Numbered from the stretch's first letter, positions 32,766-43,054 are shown. The stretch: 64,000 bases of DNA from Macrothele yani (GCA_039090855.1 CM076996.1:49938469-50002468); one strand, 5' to 3'. The notes: generated from the sequence alone by a model not told the origin. Numbers and translations are program-made.

Positions 32766-34545
32766 TTTCCTTTAACGAAGGGCGAATTTTGATTTCATTT
32801 TAGTGTCTGAATTTGCACTCACTGTTGAATCAAGAACACAAAATTATCGGAAAAATTTAGCTTAAGTGCTTATAATTTTTGGTCATAAATATTTATTGTT
32901 ATTAATTTTCTACCTCTTAAAATATCTCTTTTAGAAGATACACTTATTTTCATCCAACCTTCTTTGATGATGAGCGAGGGAAATATTTGATTAATGCATC
33001 AATGATCAATGCCTTAAAAAGCAAAATAATTGGTTTTAATGCAATACATGTATCCCTTTGGTTGAAACTTCTCAGAACTCTCAGAATAAGTATTTTGTTT
33101 TCCTTTTTATGCATATTTTGATGTAGGAATACTTATGTTTGTCACAAATGATGCGTTTATGTTACCACTGTCCGTAGCAGAGGACGGGAATCCCTTCTTA
33201 TTCTAGTCTAATAGGAAACATTCTTTTAGTATAAAAGAGGAAGGCACGACAAACTTTTTCAAACGAACTTACTTTTTTCCTGGTGCGTAAATGTATGTTA
33301 GCGTTAATCACGATATCTCTGCTTACAGAAGAAAGACTGAAAAATTATTTTTGAATGATTTAAAAGTAATCGTTCCGAATGTATTCGATATATTTTCCTG
33401 CACTTCCTGGTGCATACATTTTTCACTAGACTGCTGAAAAAAATGTATTCTCGTTTGTTACGACACCTTTGTTTCCAGAGGAAAAACAGAAAATATTAAA
33501 TTGGACTGCTTTGAGTGTGCAAGATTTTTCCATTTATATTCCAACTTTACCCGGTAAATCTGTTTTCGATAGGTTTCTCAAATGCATTTTTTCATTAGTC
33601 ACATGTGTTTTTAGAAAATAAATCAGGAAAGTTCCTTAGAAACGGATAGAAAAATATGCCTCAGATTTTTCCATATATACAGTTATCAGCTTTTTCTCAT
33701 GAGAATTGATTTCCCCACTGCCTGGCGTAAATTTATATTTATATCAATCACGATAACTTTTTTCTAAAACGTTTCGCAGCGTGTAAAAATCAGCATTATC
33801 AGGATTTTAAATTTTTTTCTCAGTACAGATTGTTTTTCATTGCTGTATGTTGCATTTTCCATTCCATCTTCGGAAGGAATGTTACCTGACGGTGTTCTAC
33901 ATTTCCTTTTTCTTAGAGATGTTTACTATTTAGTTTCCCGCGTGCTTCTGAAATACTGTGAAACATTTCGTGTCTGAATCGTGTTTGAAGAAAAATGCTT
34001 TCATTATAAACACTCTTCGTTTGGTGATGTCACTGCCGTGTAAATTTTCTTTCTTACGGCAAACTTTTGAAAATTAAGTTGTTGTTGTTTTTAAGATATT
34101 AATATATTTTTTAAATAATTCATTTTATTAAAACTAGATTGCATCTCTTTCGCTTCTAATTATGAACTGTCAAGAAACTGATCGAGTGTCTCTAACAAAA
34201 TATCGACAGGCATGGTACGTTTCACCACGAACGCACCCTGTTGGGAACTCAATAGAACAGAAAAATACGGATTAACTAATTGACTGCGAAGAAACTGGGA
34301 AAGTTTCGAAATTGTTACTTTGGGTTAACCTTATCGCTCTCCGTCAATTCCTAATTCAGGACAACTAAGGAAACAAACAATAATGTGAGACGTGGTAAAT
34401 TACACTTTAGTAGCAAATTATTAGAAAGACCAAGTAGCAACCAAAAACGTGCAATCCGCACTTGCGTACGCAATTATAACGTTGAGATGGCTATGTAAAC
34501 ATCAACTGTATAGGATTTAGATGTGTATGGAGCATAGATAGCTGG
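32766..34545. other. Unassigned AT-rich sequence
   Basis: No coding. A phrase like CCTGGTGCGTAAATGTATGT with ATCACGATATCT recurs in diverged form near 33720, hinting at an old duplication. The left end of the Tc1 at 34550 may start near 34440 but was not found. Confidence 0.45.
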
Positions 34546-35189
34546 CAATATGGGAAAAAAACTGGCGATTTAAGCGACTTTGAAAGAGGAATGATAGCGG
34601 GTTCTAGGCCGGGAGGTGCAAGCATCTCATAAACGGCGAACCTTCTCGGCTATGCAAGAACAACTGTATCCAGGGTGTGCGTTGAGCGGCTGTTGGAGAG
34701 GATTATACGAGATAAGAGACGAGCTCCAGTACGTCGAGTAACAGCGCAGTACAACAGCGGTATCGAGAGGAAAATTTCAGCATACACAGCTCAACGTACA
34801 TTGGCGCGCAAATGGGCTATAACAGCAAACTTGCCCTTCTTGTACCACTAGCCTCTGTTAAAAACAGAAGAATTAGTCTGCAGTGGGTACGGGGTGACCA
34901 AAACTGGACTCTTGAGGACTGAAAAAAAGATATCTTGTTTCGATGAATCACGTTTTCAGTTCATACAGGCAAATGAACTCGCCAAAATATAGCATCAACA
35001 GTATGAATAGAAAGATTTCATCTGTAAAATGTGCAAATTGGTGGAGGTGGTGCAATGGTCTGGAGTCTGTTTTAATGGCTGGCATTGTGTTCCTTAATAC
35101 ATCTGATACGACATTTGGATGACACAGCGTATTGTAAGAGCATTGCAGACCAAGTACACCAGTATATGTGCATGGTGTTTCTTGGGAGC

Positions 35190-35340
35190 AGACGAATTCA
35201 TAGAAAACGAATTCATCGAAAGCGAATTCATCGAAAGCGAATTCATCGAAAGCGAATTTCTTGAATGCAAATTCCTTGAAAACAAATTCATCAAACGAGC
35301 AATTTACCGGAAGACGACTTTCTCAAAAAAATAAAACGAA
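35190..35340. repeat. 15-bp GAATTCATCGAAAGC array, left arm of the foldback element
   Basis: About ten units. The first four are near-perfect, then they degrade into AATTCCTTGAAAACA-type variants. The frame encodes a repeated EFIES peptide on the plus strand and NSLSM on the minus strand, both by-products of the repeat. Confidence 0.9.
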
Positions 35341-35667
35341 TTCGTCGAAATGGAATTTAGGACAAGTGGCTACACGGAAAAGAAGCAGCACACACTTTAG
35401 GGGCGGTTCCAAAGTTGCAGTTTCTTGGCCACTTCACCTACATAAAGGAAATATATTGCTGTGGAAATCTGACGTGTGCAACAAATATTATTGTCACGTA
35501 TAAAATGAGAATTGAATTAGAAACTCCATCAACGTAAATGGATTATTCATATACCAATATAAAAGTGCTTTGTTGAATTATATCAGGGGGGTCAAGTGAA
35601 AATTTCCCTTTCGTTTGGGGAAATAGTTTGCCGTGACTGTAGAATTTTTTGATACAGTGAAACAAAC

Positions 35668-35696
35668 GAATTATAGCATGAATCATGCTATAATTC
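35668..35696. repeat. 29-bp palindrome
   Basis: GAATTATAGCATG, a central ATC/GAT mismatch, then its inverted partner to CTATAATTC. Only the central base fails to pair. Lies in the left arm spacer of the foldback-like element. Confidence 0.85.
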
Positions 35697-35919
35697 CGTT
35701 GGAGGATATTTTTTTACTGGATATTCGTGGGATTTTGTTGATTCGGAAGTGGGAAACTGCGGAGACTTTGTTAGTGTTAAATATTTGCTTTGGCAACATG
35801 CACATGACTTTACTCCGCCTAAGAATAGTTAGATGGTACACTTTTACTGAGGCAAAATTTTTAATTATAAGACCCTAGAGCCTTTTAGCAAGTACTGTAT
35901 AAGACGGGGATCTTTTTAG

Positions 35920-36560
35920 CAAGTTTGAAGTACCTATGCTCATATTCACAAGGCTTAAATAACCTGTGAAGTATAAAATGTGGTGATTTAACTCAGGCAC
36001 CAAACATTACTTATAAAGCATGGGCTAATGTTTTTTTAATAATTTTTGATCTTCCATGCTCATATTCATAACGATTACATAATAAGTCAAGTTAGTAATA
36101 CTGCGCTTGCTTTTACTTAGTCATCAACATTAATTAACAGGCCCAGGTCTAGGCCTATTTAACAGTTTTTATTCAGTTGTGCTCATATTAACGCGGTATG
36201 TACACCACGTGAAGTTAGTAATATTGCGCATTTACTTAACCACTAAACAATTAATAGGCTCCAGGCGTAGGCCTTTTTAGCAGTTCTTGATCCCCTGATT
36301 TCATGTGCATTATATCTGGACACCAAGGCATGTGCATTATATCTGGACAACATTATATCCTAGACCTTTTAGAGATTTTATTCCGTAGTACCCATATTCA
36401 TAATGTTTAGGCACCAAGGCAAGTCAGTAATATTGCGCATTTACTTAGCCACTAAACGTTAATTAGCAGGCTCTAGGACTAGGCCGTTTTAACAATTTTT
36501 AATCCGTATATCTCATTTTCATAAGGTTCATATGACAAGTCAAGTAAATAATGTGGCAAA
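35920..36560. repeat. ~115-bp repeat array, left inner arm
   Basis: Several diverged units with TGCTCATATTCATAA, GTCAAGTTAGTAATA, TGCGCATTTACTTAG, TTAATTANCAGGC and CTAGGNNTAGGCC in order. The inverted partner is 36630-37040. Confidence 0.8.
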
Positions 36561-36629
36561 TTTTAAAATGATATAGGCCTAATAATTAGTGTTTAGTGCC
36601 TAGTGCCTAGTGCCTATGGAAAAACGCAT

Positions 36630-37040
36630 TGCTCACTTGGCTTGGTATGCGAACATTGTGAATACGAGTAAGGTTGATTAAAAACTGTTAAAAAAACGGT
36701 CTTCGCCTAGAGCTTATTAATTAGTGTTTGATTCCTAAGTAAAAGCGCAATATTACTATCTAGGCTTAGTATCCAAATCTCATGAATATGAGCACGATTG
36801 AATAAAAACTGTAAAAACTGCCTAGGCTTAGGGCCTGTTAATTAATATTTGATGCCTAAGTAGAAGCGACTTGGTGTCCAAACCTGATGAATATGAGCAA
36901 GACGAAATAACAACTGTTAGAAGGTCTAGGATTAGGGCCTATTGATTAATATTTGACACCTCAGTAAAAGCGAAGTATTACTAACTTAACTTAGTGTACA
37001 AACCCTATGAATATGAGCACAACAGAATAAAAATACTGGA
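36630..37040. repeat. ~115-bp repeat array, right inner arm
   Basis: Inverted units relative to 35920-36560: AATATGAGCACGATTGAATA, AAAAACTGTTAAAA, TAGGGCCTRTTAATTAATAT and GCCTAAGTAAAAGCG. The hinge between arms includes a triplet of GTGCCTA near 36597-36614. Confidence 0.8.
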
Positions 37041-37209
37041 CAAGATGAAATTAAAAGTGCAATTTTTGTATGACACCCTAACGGTTTTGTATCATCCTAC
37101 ATGAAAGTGAACACGGAGAAAAAAAAAGCAGTTTTTATACGGCTCCCTAAAGCTTTGAGTCCACTTGGCTGAATCATACTTATATTCGTGATTTTTGAAA
37201 AGCTTATAC

Positions 37210-37420
37210 CCTACGACTTTGCATCTTTCAGTGATTTCGCTTTCGATGAATTCATTCAAAGGCCCGCTTTTCGAAACATTTGCTATGCGATGTATTCCTT
37301 TTCGATGAATTCGTTTTCGACGAATTCTTTTCGATGAATTCGTTTTGGACGAATTCGTTTCGATGAATTCGTCTTCGATGAATTCGCTTTCGATGAATTC
37401 GTTTTCGATTAATTCACCTG
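37210..37420. repeat. 15-bp array, right arm of the foldback element
   Basis: Units of TTCGATGAATTCGTT type, about twelve, opposite in orientation to 35190-35340. Confidence 0.9.
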
Positions 37421-37682
37421 GATCTGTGTTTCTTGATGGAGATTATTATTTCCAGATGGATAATGCTTTATGCCGGAAGGCACAAATCGGCACATAGTGA
37501 TTCCAGGACACCATAGTGACTTTAAAGTGCTAAAATGGGCCCCACAGAACCCAGAACTGAACCCAATTGAACATCTGTGGCATTCGTCACAGAGATTCAG
37601 CAAAGATTATGCAATTGACGAACGCCATCATATCAACTAGGATGAACATACCTGTAGAACGATATCAGCACCTCGTTGAGTT

Positions 37683-38245
37683 GCCACACAAGGGCCCTGT
37701 GGTATAAGCTCTGGCTTCTGACAATTCCTTCGAGGTTCGCCCGGTTTCAAATACTGGTGAGTCATAGATGTTTTGTTTATTTTATAGCACTGGTTGTCAC
37801 CTTTCACTGCAACCAGCGACCCTAAATTAGACACAAGCAACTGCTTATAATAAACACCGGCATGGCGCAGTTGATTTAGTCGCTATGCACTTTGTGGGAG
37901 GCGGACGTTTCTGACGGGTGTTCGAACCCCGTCCTGCAGGCCTTTTAGTCTGGGGTTTATCCGGGGTTTCCCGCAGACTCCCCGTTTTTGGGGACATGAA
38001 TGCGTAGATGGTTCCCTCTGACGTCGGCCCCGGACGCGCTTTGTCCCTGGACCCTCTTCCCCAGGATTCCTGGGTATTCCAGATGAGTGTCGATGCGCTG
38101 GTGGTAAAACACTGTAAGACGAATAAAATCTGCTGTCACTTGGCTTCGGGCACCTACGGGACTATTATCCATGGTTGTTGATAATGATGATCTGCTTATA
38201 TAGCCCACAGAGTTGCTTATGGTGGTCATTAAACCCCCAAACCAA
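37683..38245 (+). mobile_element. SINE family A, split by another SINE
   Basis: Left part 37683-37849 (worn head, TAAATTAGACACAAGCAACT) and right part 38192-38245 (TATAGCCCACAGAGTTGCTT, GGTCATTAAACCCCC). Joining them across the inserted SINE restores the family order. The oldest of the well-framed copies, to judge by divergence. Confidence 0.8.
37850..38191 (+). mobile_element. tRNA-derived SINE (family B) with RTE-like tail
   Basis: A box CATGGCGCAGTTGATTTAGT, B box GTGTTCGAACCCC, a ~250-bp body with CCCCGTTTTTGGGGA, and a 3' end GTTGATAATGATGAT. TSD CTGCTTATA at 37841-37849 and 38192-38200. The tail resembles the RTE tail at 1379-1400 (GTTGACAATGATGATGATG), suggesting mobilisation by RTE machinery. 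Confidence 0.85.
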
Positions 38246-38542
38246 AAACTTCTTGAATCCATGCTACATCGAATCGAGGCTGTTTTGTAGGCCACAGGTG
38301 GTCCAACACGGTATTAGATACTTGTTTCTAATGATTGGCTACTTCATTGTATGTATAAATAAAGATGTACATTATTAATATAAATAGCTACACCCCAACC
38401 CCTAGAATTTAATCTATTCAAGTTGAAGACCTGGTAATTATTTACTGATATTGTGAAATCCTCTGAAAACCATGTTTCCATAATAACATATTATATCTGA
38501 CGTGGAGTTAATTATCTGCATTAGTGTCTCCAATTGAACATT

Positions 38543-38761
38543 GCCGTCCCGGTGGCGCAGTGGTCTAAGGCACTGGCCTCTGATCATTCGTCCGTAAGGG
38601 GTCCGGGTTCGAATCCCGGTCTGGCATGGATGTTGTGTTGTTTTACGGCACTGGCTCTCTCCCTTCCCTGGAACCAGTGACCCTAAATTAGGGACGGGCG
38701 ACTGCTTATAGCCCATTGAGTTGCTCACGGTGGTCGTTAAACCTCCAATCAAATCAAAAAT
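38543..38761 (+). mobile_element. SINE family A
   Basis: Complete copy, tail AATCAAATCAAAAAT. Perfect 12-bp TSD CAATTGAACATT at 38531-38542 and 38762-38773. Confidence 0.93.
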
Positions 38762-39033
38762 CAATTGAACATTTTTTTAATCAAAGATTTAGCATTAAGA
38801 TGTATCAATTTAAGAGTAAAGTTAGTGTTAGTTGTTAGTAAATGGTTAAGGCTATGAATAGTATAATATTGACTCTGCAATATAAAGGTTCAAAGTGCAA
38901 CAAAAAAAATAGCAACATAAGTTAATTATTCAGTCCATAGTGCTGCAGATCCTCAATGCAAACAATTTTTTTCCTTTGATCACCAGCTCCCTGTTTTATA
39001 TATAAGTTTCCATGATTAATCCATGCATATTTG

Positions 39034-39251
39034 TTTTTTTTGTGATTGGAGGTTTAACGACCACCGTGAGCATCTCAATGGGCTATAAGCAGTCGCCCGT
39101 CCCTAATTTAGAGTCACTGGTTCCAGGGAAGGGAGAGAGCCAGGGCCGTAAGACAAACACAACATCCATGCCTGACCGGGATTCGAACCCGGACCCCTTT
39201 CGGACGAATGATCAGAGGCCATCGCTTAGACCACTGCGCCACCGGGGCGGC
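39034..39251 (-). mobile_element. SINE family A inside the PHD/FP-like gene
   Basis: Perfect 11-bp TSD ATGCATATTTG at 39023-39033 and 39252-39262. Removing the SINE and one TSD joins the host reading frame from QDMIKYA to WINHGN without a shift. Confidence 0.95.
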
Positions 39252-39766
39252 ATGCATATTTGATCATATCCTGATTGACTAACTGCTTGGCATGCCATTG
39301 CATCTTTTTATAGTATGGTGATAAATTTTCATTAATGTAGATTCCAGTTTTTTGTCTATTAGGGTCCAAATCTGAGTTTAAAATATAATTTTTTTTCTCC
39401 AACAATCTATTTCTGCCGGATCTGGTGTGGTAATGATAGGTACAGTTGAAATTTTACTTTGAGTAGAACGTAGTGTTGAATTAAATCAACATTTTCTAGT
39501 TTGTAGTTTTCTCTTTGTAATTTAGCCGCCGCCATAAGATCACCTCTGTTTCTCAAAGCAGCTGTGTATGTTACATCGTCAACCTGAAGACCATGTATTT
39601 CCAATTTTTTTCTTCTGTGGCACTGATTCAACTCTGATAATTCTGACCTTAAAATACTTAATTTTGCTGCACTGTCAAGCTCAACCCTCTCATAATTGGC
39701 AATTCTTTGTGTGAGTGTGTCATTAGACTGTTCTAGCTTAGTACATTTCTGAATTAAGTCATCATA

Positions 39767-41192
39767 CACTGACGGAAAACAAAATCCCAACACCACGAAA
39801 AAATAGTTGTAGAGGAATGAAATGGCGGCAATACATTTGTATAGGTAACATATTTAATCGATTAAGGTTTCAAGATCACAGCTTAATGTAAGCACGAGAA
39901 GAGCCATTTTAAATGTGAATTGCTGGTACATTAATAACCGGTGTAACCGCCAGAATGTTGAATGTAAGCAGGCAAACGTTCATGCATTGTGGCGTACAGG
40001 TGTTGGATGTCAGTTTGTGGGATGGAGTTCCATGCCTGTTGCACTTGGTCGGTCAATACAGGGACGGTTAATGCTGGTTGGGCGTGACGCTGGAGTTGTC
40101 GTCCAATGATGTCCCATACGTGCTCGATTGGTGAAAGACCTGGTGTTCTAGCAGGCCACGGCAACATGTCGACACTCTGTAGAGCATGTTGGGTTGCAAC
40201 AACGGTATGCGGGCGAGCGTTATCCTGTTGGAAAACACCCGCTGGAATGCTGTTCATGAATGGCAGCACAAGAGGCTGAATCACCAGACCGACGTACAAC
40301 TGTACCGTCAGGGTACGTGGGATAACAACGAGAGTGCTCCTGCTGTCATAGGAAATTGCTCCCCAGACCATAACTCCAGGAGTAGGTCCAGTGTGTCTCG
40401 GCCGCAGACAGGTTGGTTGCAGGCGCTCACCTGGCCTCCTTCTAACCAACACGCGGCCATCACTGGCACCCAGGCAGAACCAGCTTTCATCAGAAAACAC
40501 AACAGATCTCCACTCCGTCCTATAATGAGCTCTAGCTTGACCCCACTGACGTCGTAAACGGCAGTGGTTTGGAGTAAGTGGAATGCACGCTACAGGGCGT
40601 CTGGCTCGGAGCTGTCCTTCAAATAACCGATTTGTAACAGTTCGTTTTGTCCCTGTGGTGGCAACTGCAGCTCGAATTGCTTCCGCAGACGCTCTACGAT
40701 GCGCCACGGCCATACGCCGTACACGGCGGTCTTCCCTCTCAGTAGTGCCACGTGGCTGACTGGAACCCGGTCTTCTTGAGGTAGTACCTTCCCTTGAACA
40801 CCGCTGCCAACAATCATGCACAGTGGCTACATTCCTGCCAAGTCGTTCTGCAATATTGCGGAACGAAGATCCACCTTCTTGTAGCCCTATTACACGACCT
40901 CGTTCAAACTCCGTGAGCTGTTGATAATGGCTCCTTCGTCTTCTTAAAGTCATTCTTGACTAACATCAACACACTACGTCGAATCTCAACGATAACTAAC
41001 GCTCACGAACGTTACAGCGCGTATTTACAGCAAACCTGCTTTGCATGGTCCGAGGGGCGCTACTAGAGCCACACGTATGCGCCGATCGCGAAATTTGCAT
41101 AGACGTCATCTTACAGATGTACTCTCACCGCCTACCAACTGTCGTTTATCTAACACAACCCCTTCTTGGTGTTGGGATTTTTTCCGTCAGTG
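39767..41192 (-). mobile_element. Tc1-like element, family H, intact ends and ORF
   Basis: TIRs CACTGACGGAAAACAAAATC (39767) and, inverted on the right, CACTGACGGAAAAAATCCCA (ends 41192); TA on both sides (39765-39766, 41193-41194). 1426 bp with a complete 340-codon transposase. Inserted in the coiled-coil coding part of the PHD/FP-like gene. The youngest-looking DNA transposon in the window. Confidence 0.95.
39931..40953 (-). CDS. Tc1-like transposase, complete ORF, 340 aa
   Basis: Predicted to bind the TIRs and cut and paste the element by DDE chemistry in the nucleus. Start MTLRRRRSHYQQLTEFERGR at 40953, in the usual position for the family; stop after HSGGYTGY. Residues about 14-60 form the first HTH (LQEGGSSFRNIAERLGRNVA). 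A second HTH with TKRTVTNRLFEGQLRARRP lies near residues 105-125. VVFSDESWFCL holds the first Asp, GVFQQDNARPH the second, LSPIEHVWDII the Glu. Only 32 residues separate the second Asp and the Glu; sister elements here have 34. There are no internal stops and both TIRs are intact, so it could be active or only recently silenced. SDESW in place of SDESR and TPGLSP in place of SPDLSP are other departures. Confidence 0.93.
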   Translation of the reverse strand: MTLRRRRSHYQQLTEFERGRVIGLQEGGSSFRNIAERLGRNVATVHDCWQRCSREGTTSRRPGSSQPRGTTEREDRRVRRMAVAHRRASAEAIRAAVATTGTKRTVTNRLFEGQLRARRPVACIPLTPNHCRLRRQWGQARAHYRTEWRSVVFSDESWFCLGASDGRVLVRRRPGERLQPTCLRPRHTGPTPGVMVWGAISYDSRSTLVVIPRTLTVQLYVGLVIQPLVLPFMNSIPAGVFQQDNARPHTVVATQHALQSVDMLPWPARTPGLSPIEHVWDIIGRQLQRHAQPALTVPVLTDQVQQAWNSIPQTDIQHLYATMHERLPAYIQHSGGYTGY

Positions 41193-41576
41193 TATTTATC
41201 ACTGAAGGACTGCAAGGATTGTTTAATGTCCTAAATCTTTTTTTTAAGTCCGATATGCAATCAAGTTTCTCCTCTATCCAAAGCATTGACTGTCTAAGGA
41301 AGTTCAAATCTAGTTGATTATGTTCACACTGTAGTGGAAAGGCAGTTTTTAAATTATCTGAATCTGCAGTATCCGAATTCAGGGGTAAAGTAGTAGATAA
41401 CTGCTCATTCAAAACACATCCCTGGCAATGTATCTTATTTTTCAAGTCTGCTGATAATGACTTAATTTTTTTTCAGTCATGCCAATACAAATAGGATGAA
41501 AATATGAAGCACATGTTCTACATCTAGGAACCTTGAGAGCATCCAGCTGGCCCTGGTTACACAATTTACATTTCAT

Positions 41577-41978
41577 ATTTTGCAGCTATTATTTAGTCCA
41601 AAATATTCAATCTCTTAGTCAATAGGCTGTGCACACCATAACAGAAGGTCATTACAAAGTATATGTGCAATAAGCTGACACAGCAGTCCCCTAGGCTGTG
41701 GCTGAATATCGGAACTGATAATTACCAGTTAACACACAGCAATGTATCCTATGCCAATTTTATTATTTCACAATATATAACAATGATATATTTTCATAAC
41801 TGTAACACCAAAAACTCATTTCAAGAAACACGTACCATATATATCACGCGGAAACATGTATCAGCAATCTCTGGGAAATATTGAGTGAAATGCTCAATAG
41901 GTGGCAGCATTAGCTCATTATAATTTGTAATAATAGTGAAGTATATTGTTTCTTCAATGCAAACAACAAGTAAACGAA
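41577..41978. other. Unassigned sequence upstream of the PHD/FP-like gene
   Basis: AT-rich. I cannot define a promoter. The 73-aa plus ORF at 41663-41884 has no recognisable motif. Confidence 0.45.
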
Positions 41979-41979
41979 T

Positions 41980-43051
41980 GATTAAATTAATGTAAAAACG
42001 TTACCACTACTGTACTTGACGTTATTATTTGGTTCAATATATAGTTCTTTCTGGCGTGACCCTACGCATAATAAGAATTGCATTATAAAAGAACATATCA
42101 TACAATTCATGAAAAATAAAATAATAGGGCTACTCACAATGTTTCCACCATGTTATGTACATAGGAGTGGCTGTGTATGAGCAACAGTTTATTTGCGAGG
42201 CTATCGTTATTGAAGAGACGAGAGGGAAGAACTGTAATAATAATGGACCGATAGATTTACCGTATGCATGGAAATACCTGATAGAGGTTGAACAAAAATG
42301 GAAGAAGAAACAATTTCCATGTAAAAAAATAAAAAATAAACTGATAAAGTTGATTGCGCAAAGGAACAAAGACACGGTTCTCGAGCGTTAGATGGCGCCT
42401 CTGACGTTTAATACCATGATGCTTTACGTGTTGCTGCTGAATGGTGTGGCCGGTTCGTCTTACGTGTATTCAGCATGTATTCAGCAACTTGTGTTACCTA
42501 TACATCTTAAGTGCATTCATGCGAACATGACTCGTAATAGTTTGTACCACTGAGGATGGCATTGTAATATGCTGAAACTGGTATGGTTATATGGTTTGAA
42601 GGCGTTGACCTTATTCTTGTCTTTTACTTCATTTCACTTATATACTTTTTTACTATCATGATTCATGTTGTTATCTAACCTTTTTGTCGTTCGTGATGTT
42701 CTGTACGTTTGATTTTGGTTCATTCTTGGGATTGCAACTTGTGTTACCTATACATGTTAAATACTATATTTTAATTGATAACCTGAAGACGCAAAAAATT
42801 TTCGCAAAGGATTTTTTCGGAATTACGACGACGGGCGAAGTTGTGGCACAAGAGCTAAGAAGTCACTCCTATGTACATACCATGGTGGAAACATTGTGAG
42901 AAGACCTATTAATTTGTTTTTGATGAATTGTATGATATGTTCTTTTATAATGAAATTCTTATTATGCATAGGAGCATGCCAGCAAGAACTATATATTGAA
43001 CCAAAAAATAACGTGAAGTACAGTAGTGGTAACGTTTTTACGTTAATTTTA
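41980..43051. mobile_element. Element with ~190-bp inverted ends and a Penelope-like ORF remnant
   Basis: 41980-42171 pairs with 42868-43051 as an inverted repeat (GTAAAAACGTTACCACTACT on the left, AGTAGTGGTAACGTTTTTAC on the right). The middle has a short ORF related to the one at 49621-49875 and a motif CACTGAGGATGGCAT with ATGCTGAAACTGGTA (42548-42585). CAACTTGTGTTACCTATACA occurs twice, at about 42486 and 42737. Either a rearranged Penelope-like element or a TIR transposon. Confidence 0.5.
42155..42391 (+). pseudogene. Possible C-terminus of a Penelope-like GIY-YIG protein
   Basis: A 78-aa ORF. The part from EAIVIEETRGKNCNNNGPID through LPYAWKYLIEVEQKW aligns with 49670-49800 (EAVLINNTKPFNCDNNSPYD, LSYAWRNLIETEKKL). 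Both end in a basic tail, then a stop followed by AGATGGC. An EA..I...N..N.DN.....W..LI pattern is what I recall at the C-terminus of Penelope-like endonucleases; this is inference, with no GIY-YIG motif in view. The ATG at 42155 lies in the inverted arm and is probably not a real start. Confidence 0.4.
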
Positions 43052-43054
43052 TCG

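Larger units (their letters stand above)
35185..37425. mobile_element. Foldback-like element with nested inverted repeat arrays
   Basis: Perfect 10-bp TSD GTGTTTCTTG at 35175-35184 and 37426-37435, inside a Tc1 coding region. Both ends are arrays of a ~15-bp GAATTCATCGAAAGC-type unit, in opposite orientation. Inside these lie arrays of a ~115-bp unit, also inverted, meeting near 36590. No transposase is visible. Long inverted repeats made of short tandem units with a 9-10 bp TSD recall Drosophila Foldback elements and some MULEs. The autonomous partner is unknown. Confidence 0.8.
34550..37682 (+). pseudogene. Tc1-like transposase (family G), split by a 2.24-kb insertion
   Basis: First part 34550-35184: MGKKTGDLSDFERGMIAGSR, HTH region LLGYARTTVSRVCVERLLER, CFDESRFQF (first catalytic Asp), then LDDTAYCKSIADQVHQYMCM. 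The insertion 35185-37425 lies between MVFL and DGDYYFQMDNA. After it (37436-37682) come QMDNALCRKAQI (second Asp), APQNPELNPIEHLWHSSQR (Glu) and VERYQHLVE near the C-terminus. Removing the insert plus one 10-bp target copy restores frame at the junction. Other stops and frameshifts exist on both sides. The end runs into a SINE at about 37683. Confidence 0.85.
38922..41576 (-). pseudogene. PHD-finger/coiled-coil/FP-like protein gene, cut by a SINE and a Tc1
   Basis: Minus-strand reading from ATG 41576 to TAA 38924-38922. The N-terminus MKCKLCNQGQLDALKVPRCR is followed by TCASYFHPIC and, after a one-base loss in an A8 run (plus T8 about 41466-41473), IHCQGC: together C-x2-C, C-x2-C-x4-H-x2-C and C-x2-C, the PHD pattern. 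A heptad-like region follows: WIEEKLDCISDLKKR, then past the Tc1 insertion YDDLIQKCTKLEQSNDTLTQ to RRKKLEIHGLQ. The C-terminus has RSGRNRLLEKK and YINENLSPYYKKMQW. Past the SINE insertion it continues YAWINHGNLYIKQGAGDQRK to HYGLNN. Domain order matches arthropod PHD/FP-like proteins and LINE ORF1s. At least two more frameshifts lie at about 39420-39450. Confidence 0.75.

Noticed and set aside
35094..35334. ORFs with EFIES or NSLSM peptide repeats
   Set aside because: By-products of the 15-bp array of the foldback-like element.
42548..42585. Hammerhead ribozyme (CTGAGGA...GAAAC)
   Set aside because: Flanks pair as TACCA/TGGTA directly around the core, which is not hammerhead topology, and no cleavage-site GTC follows at the right place.
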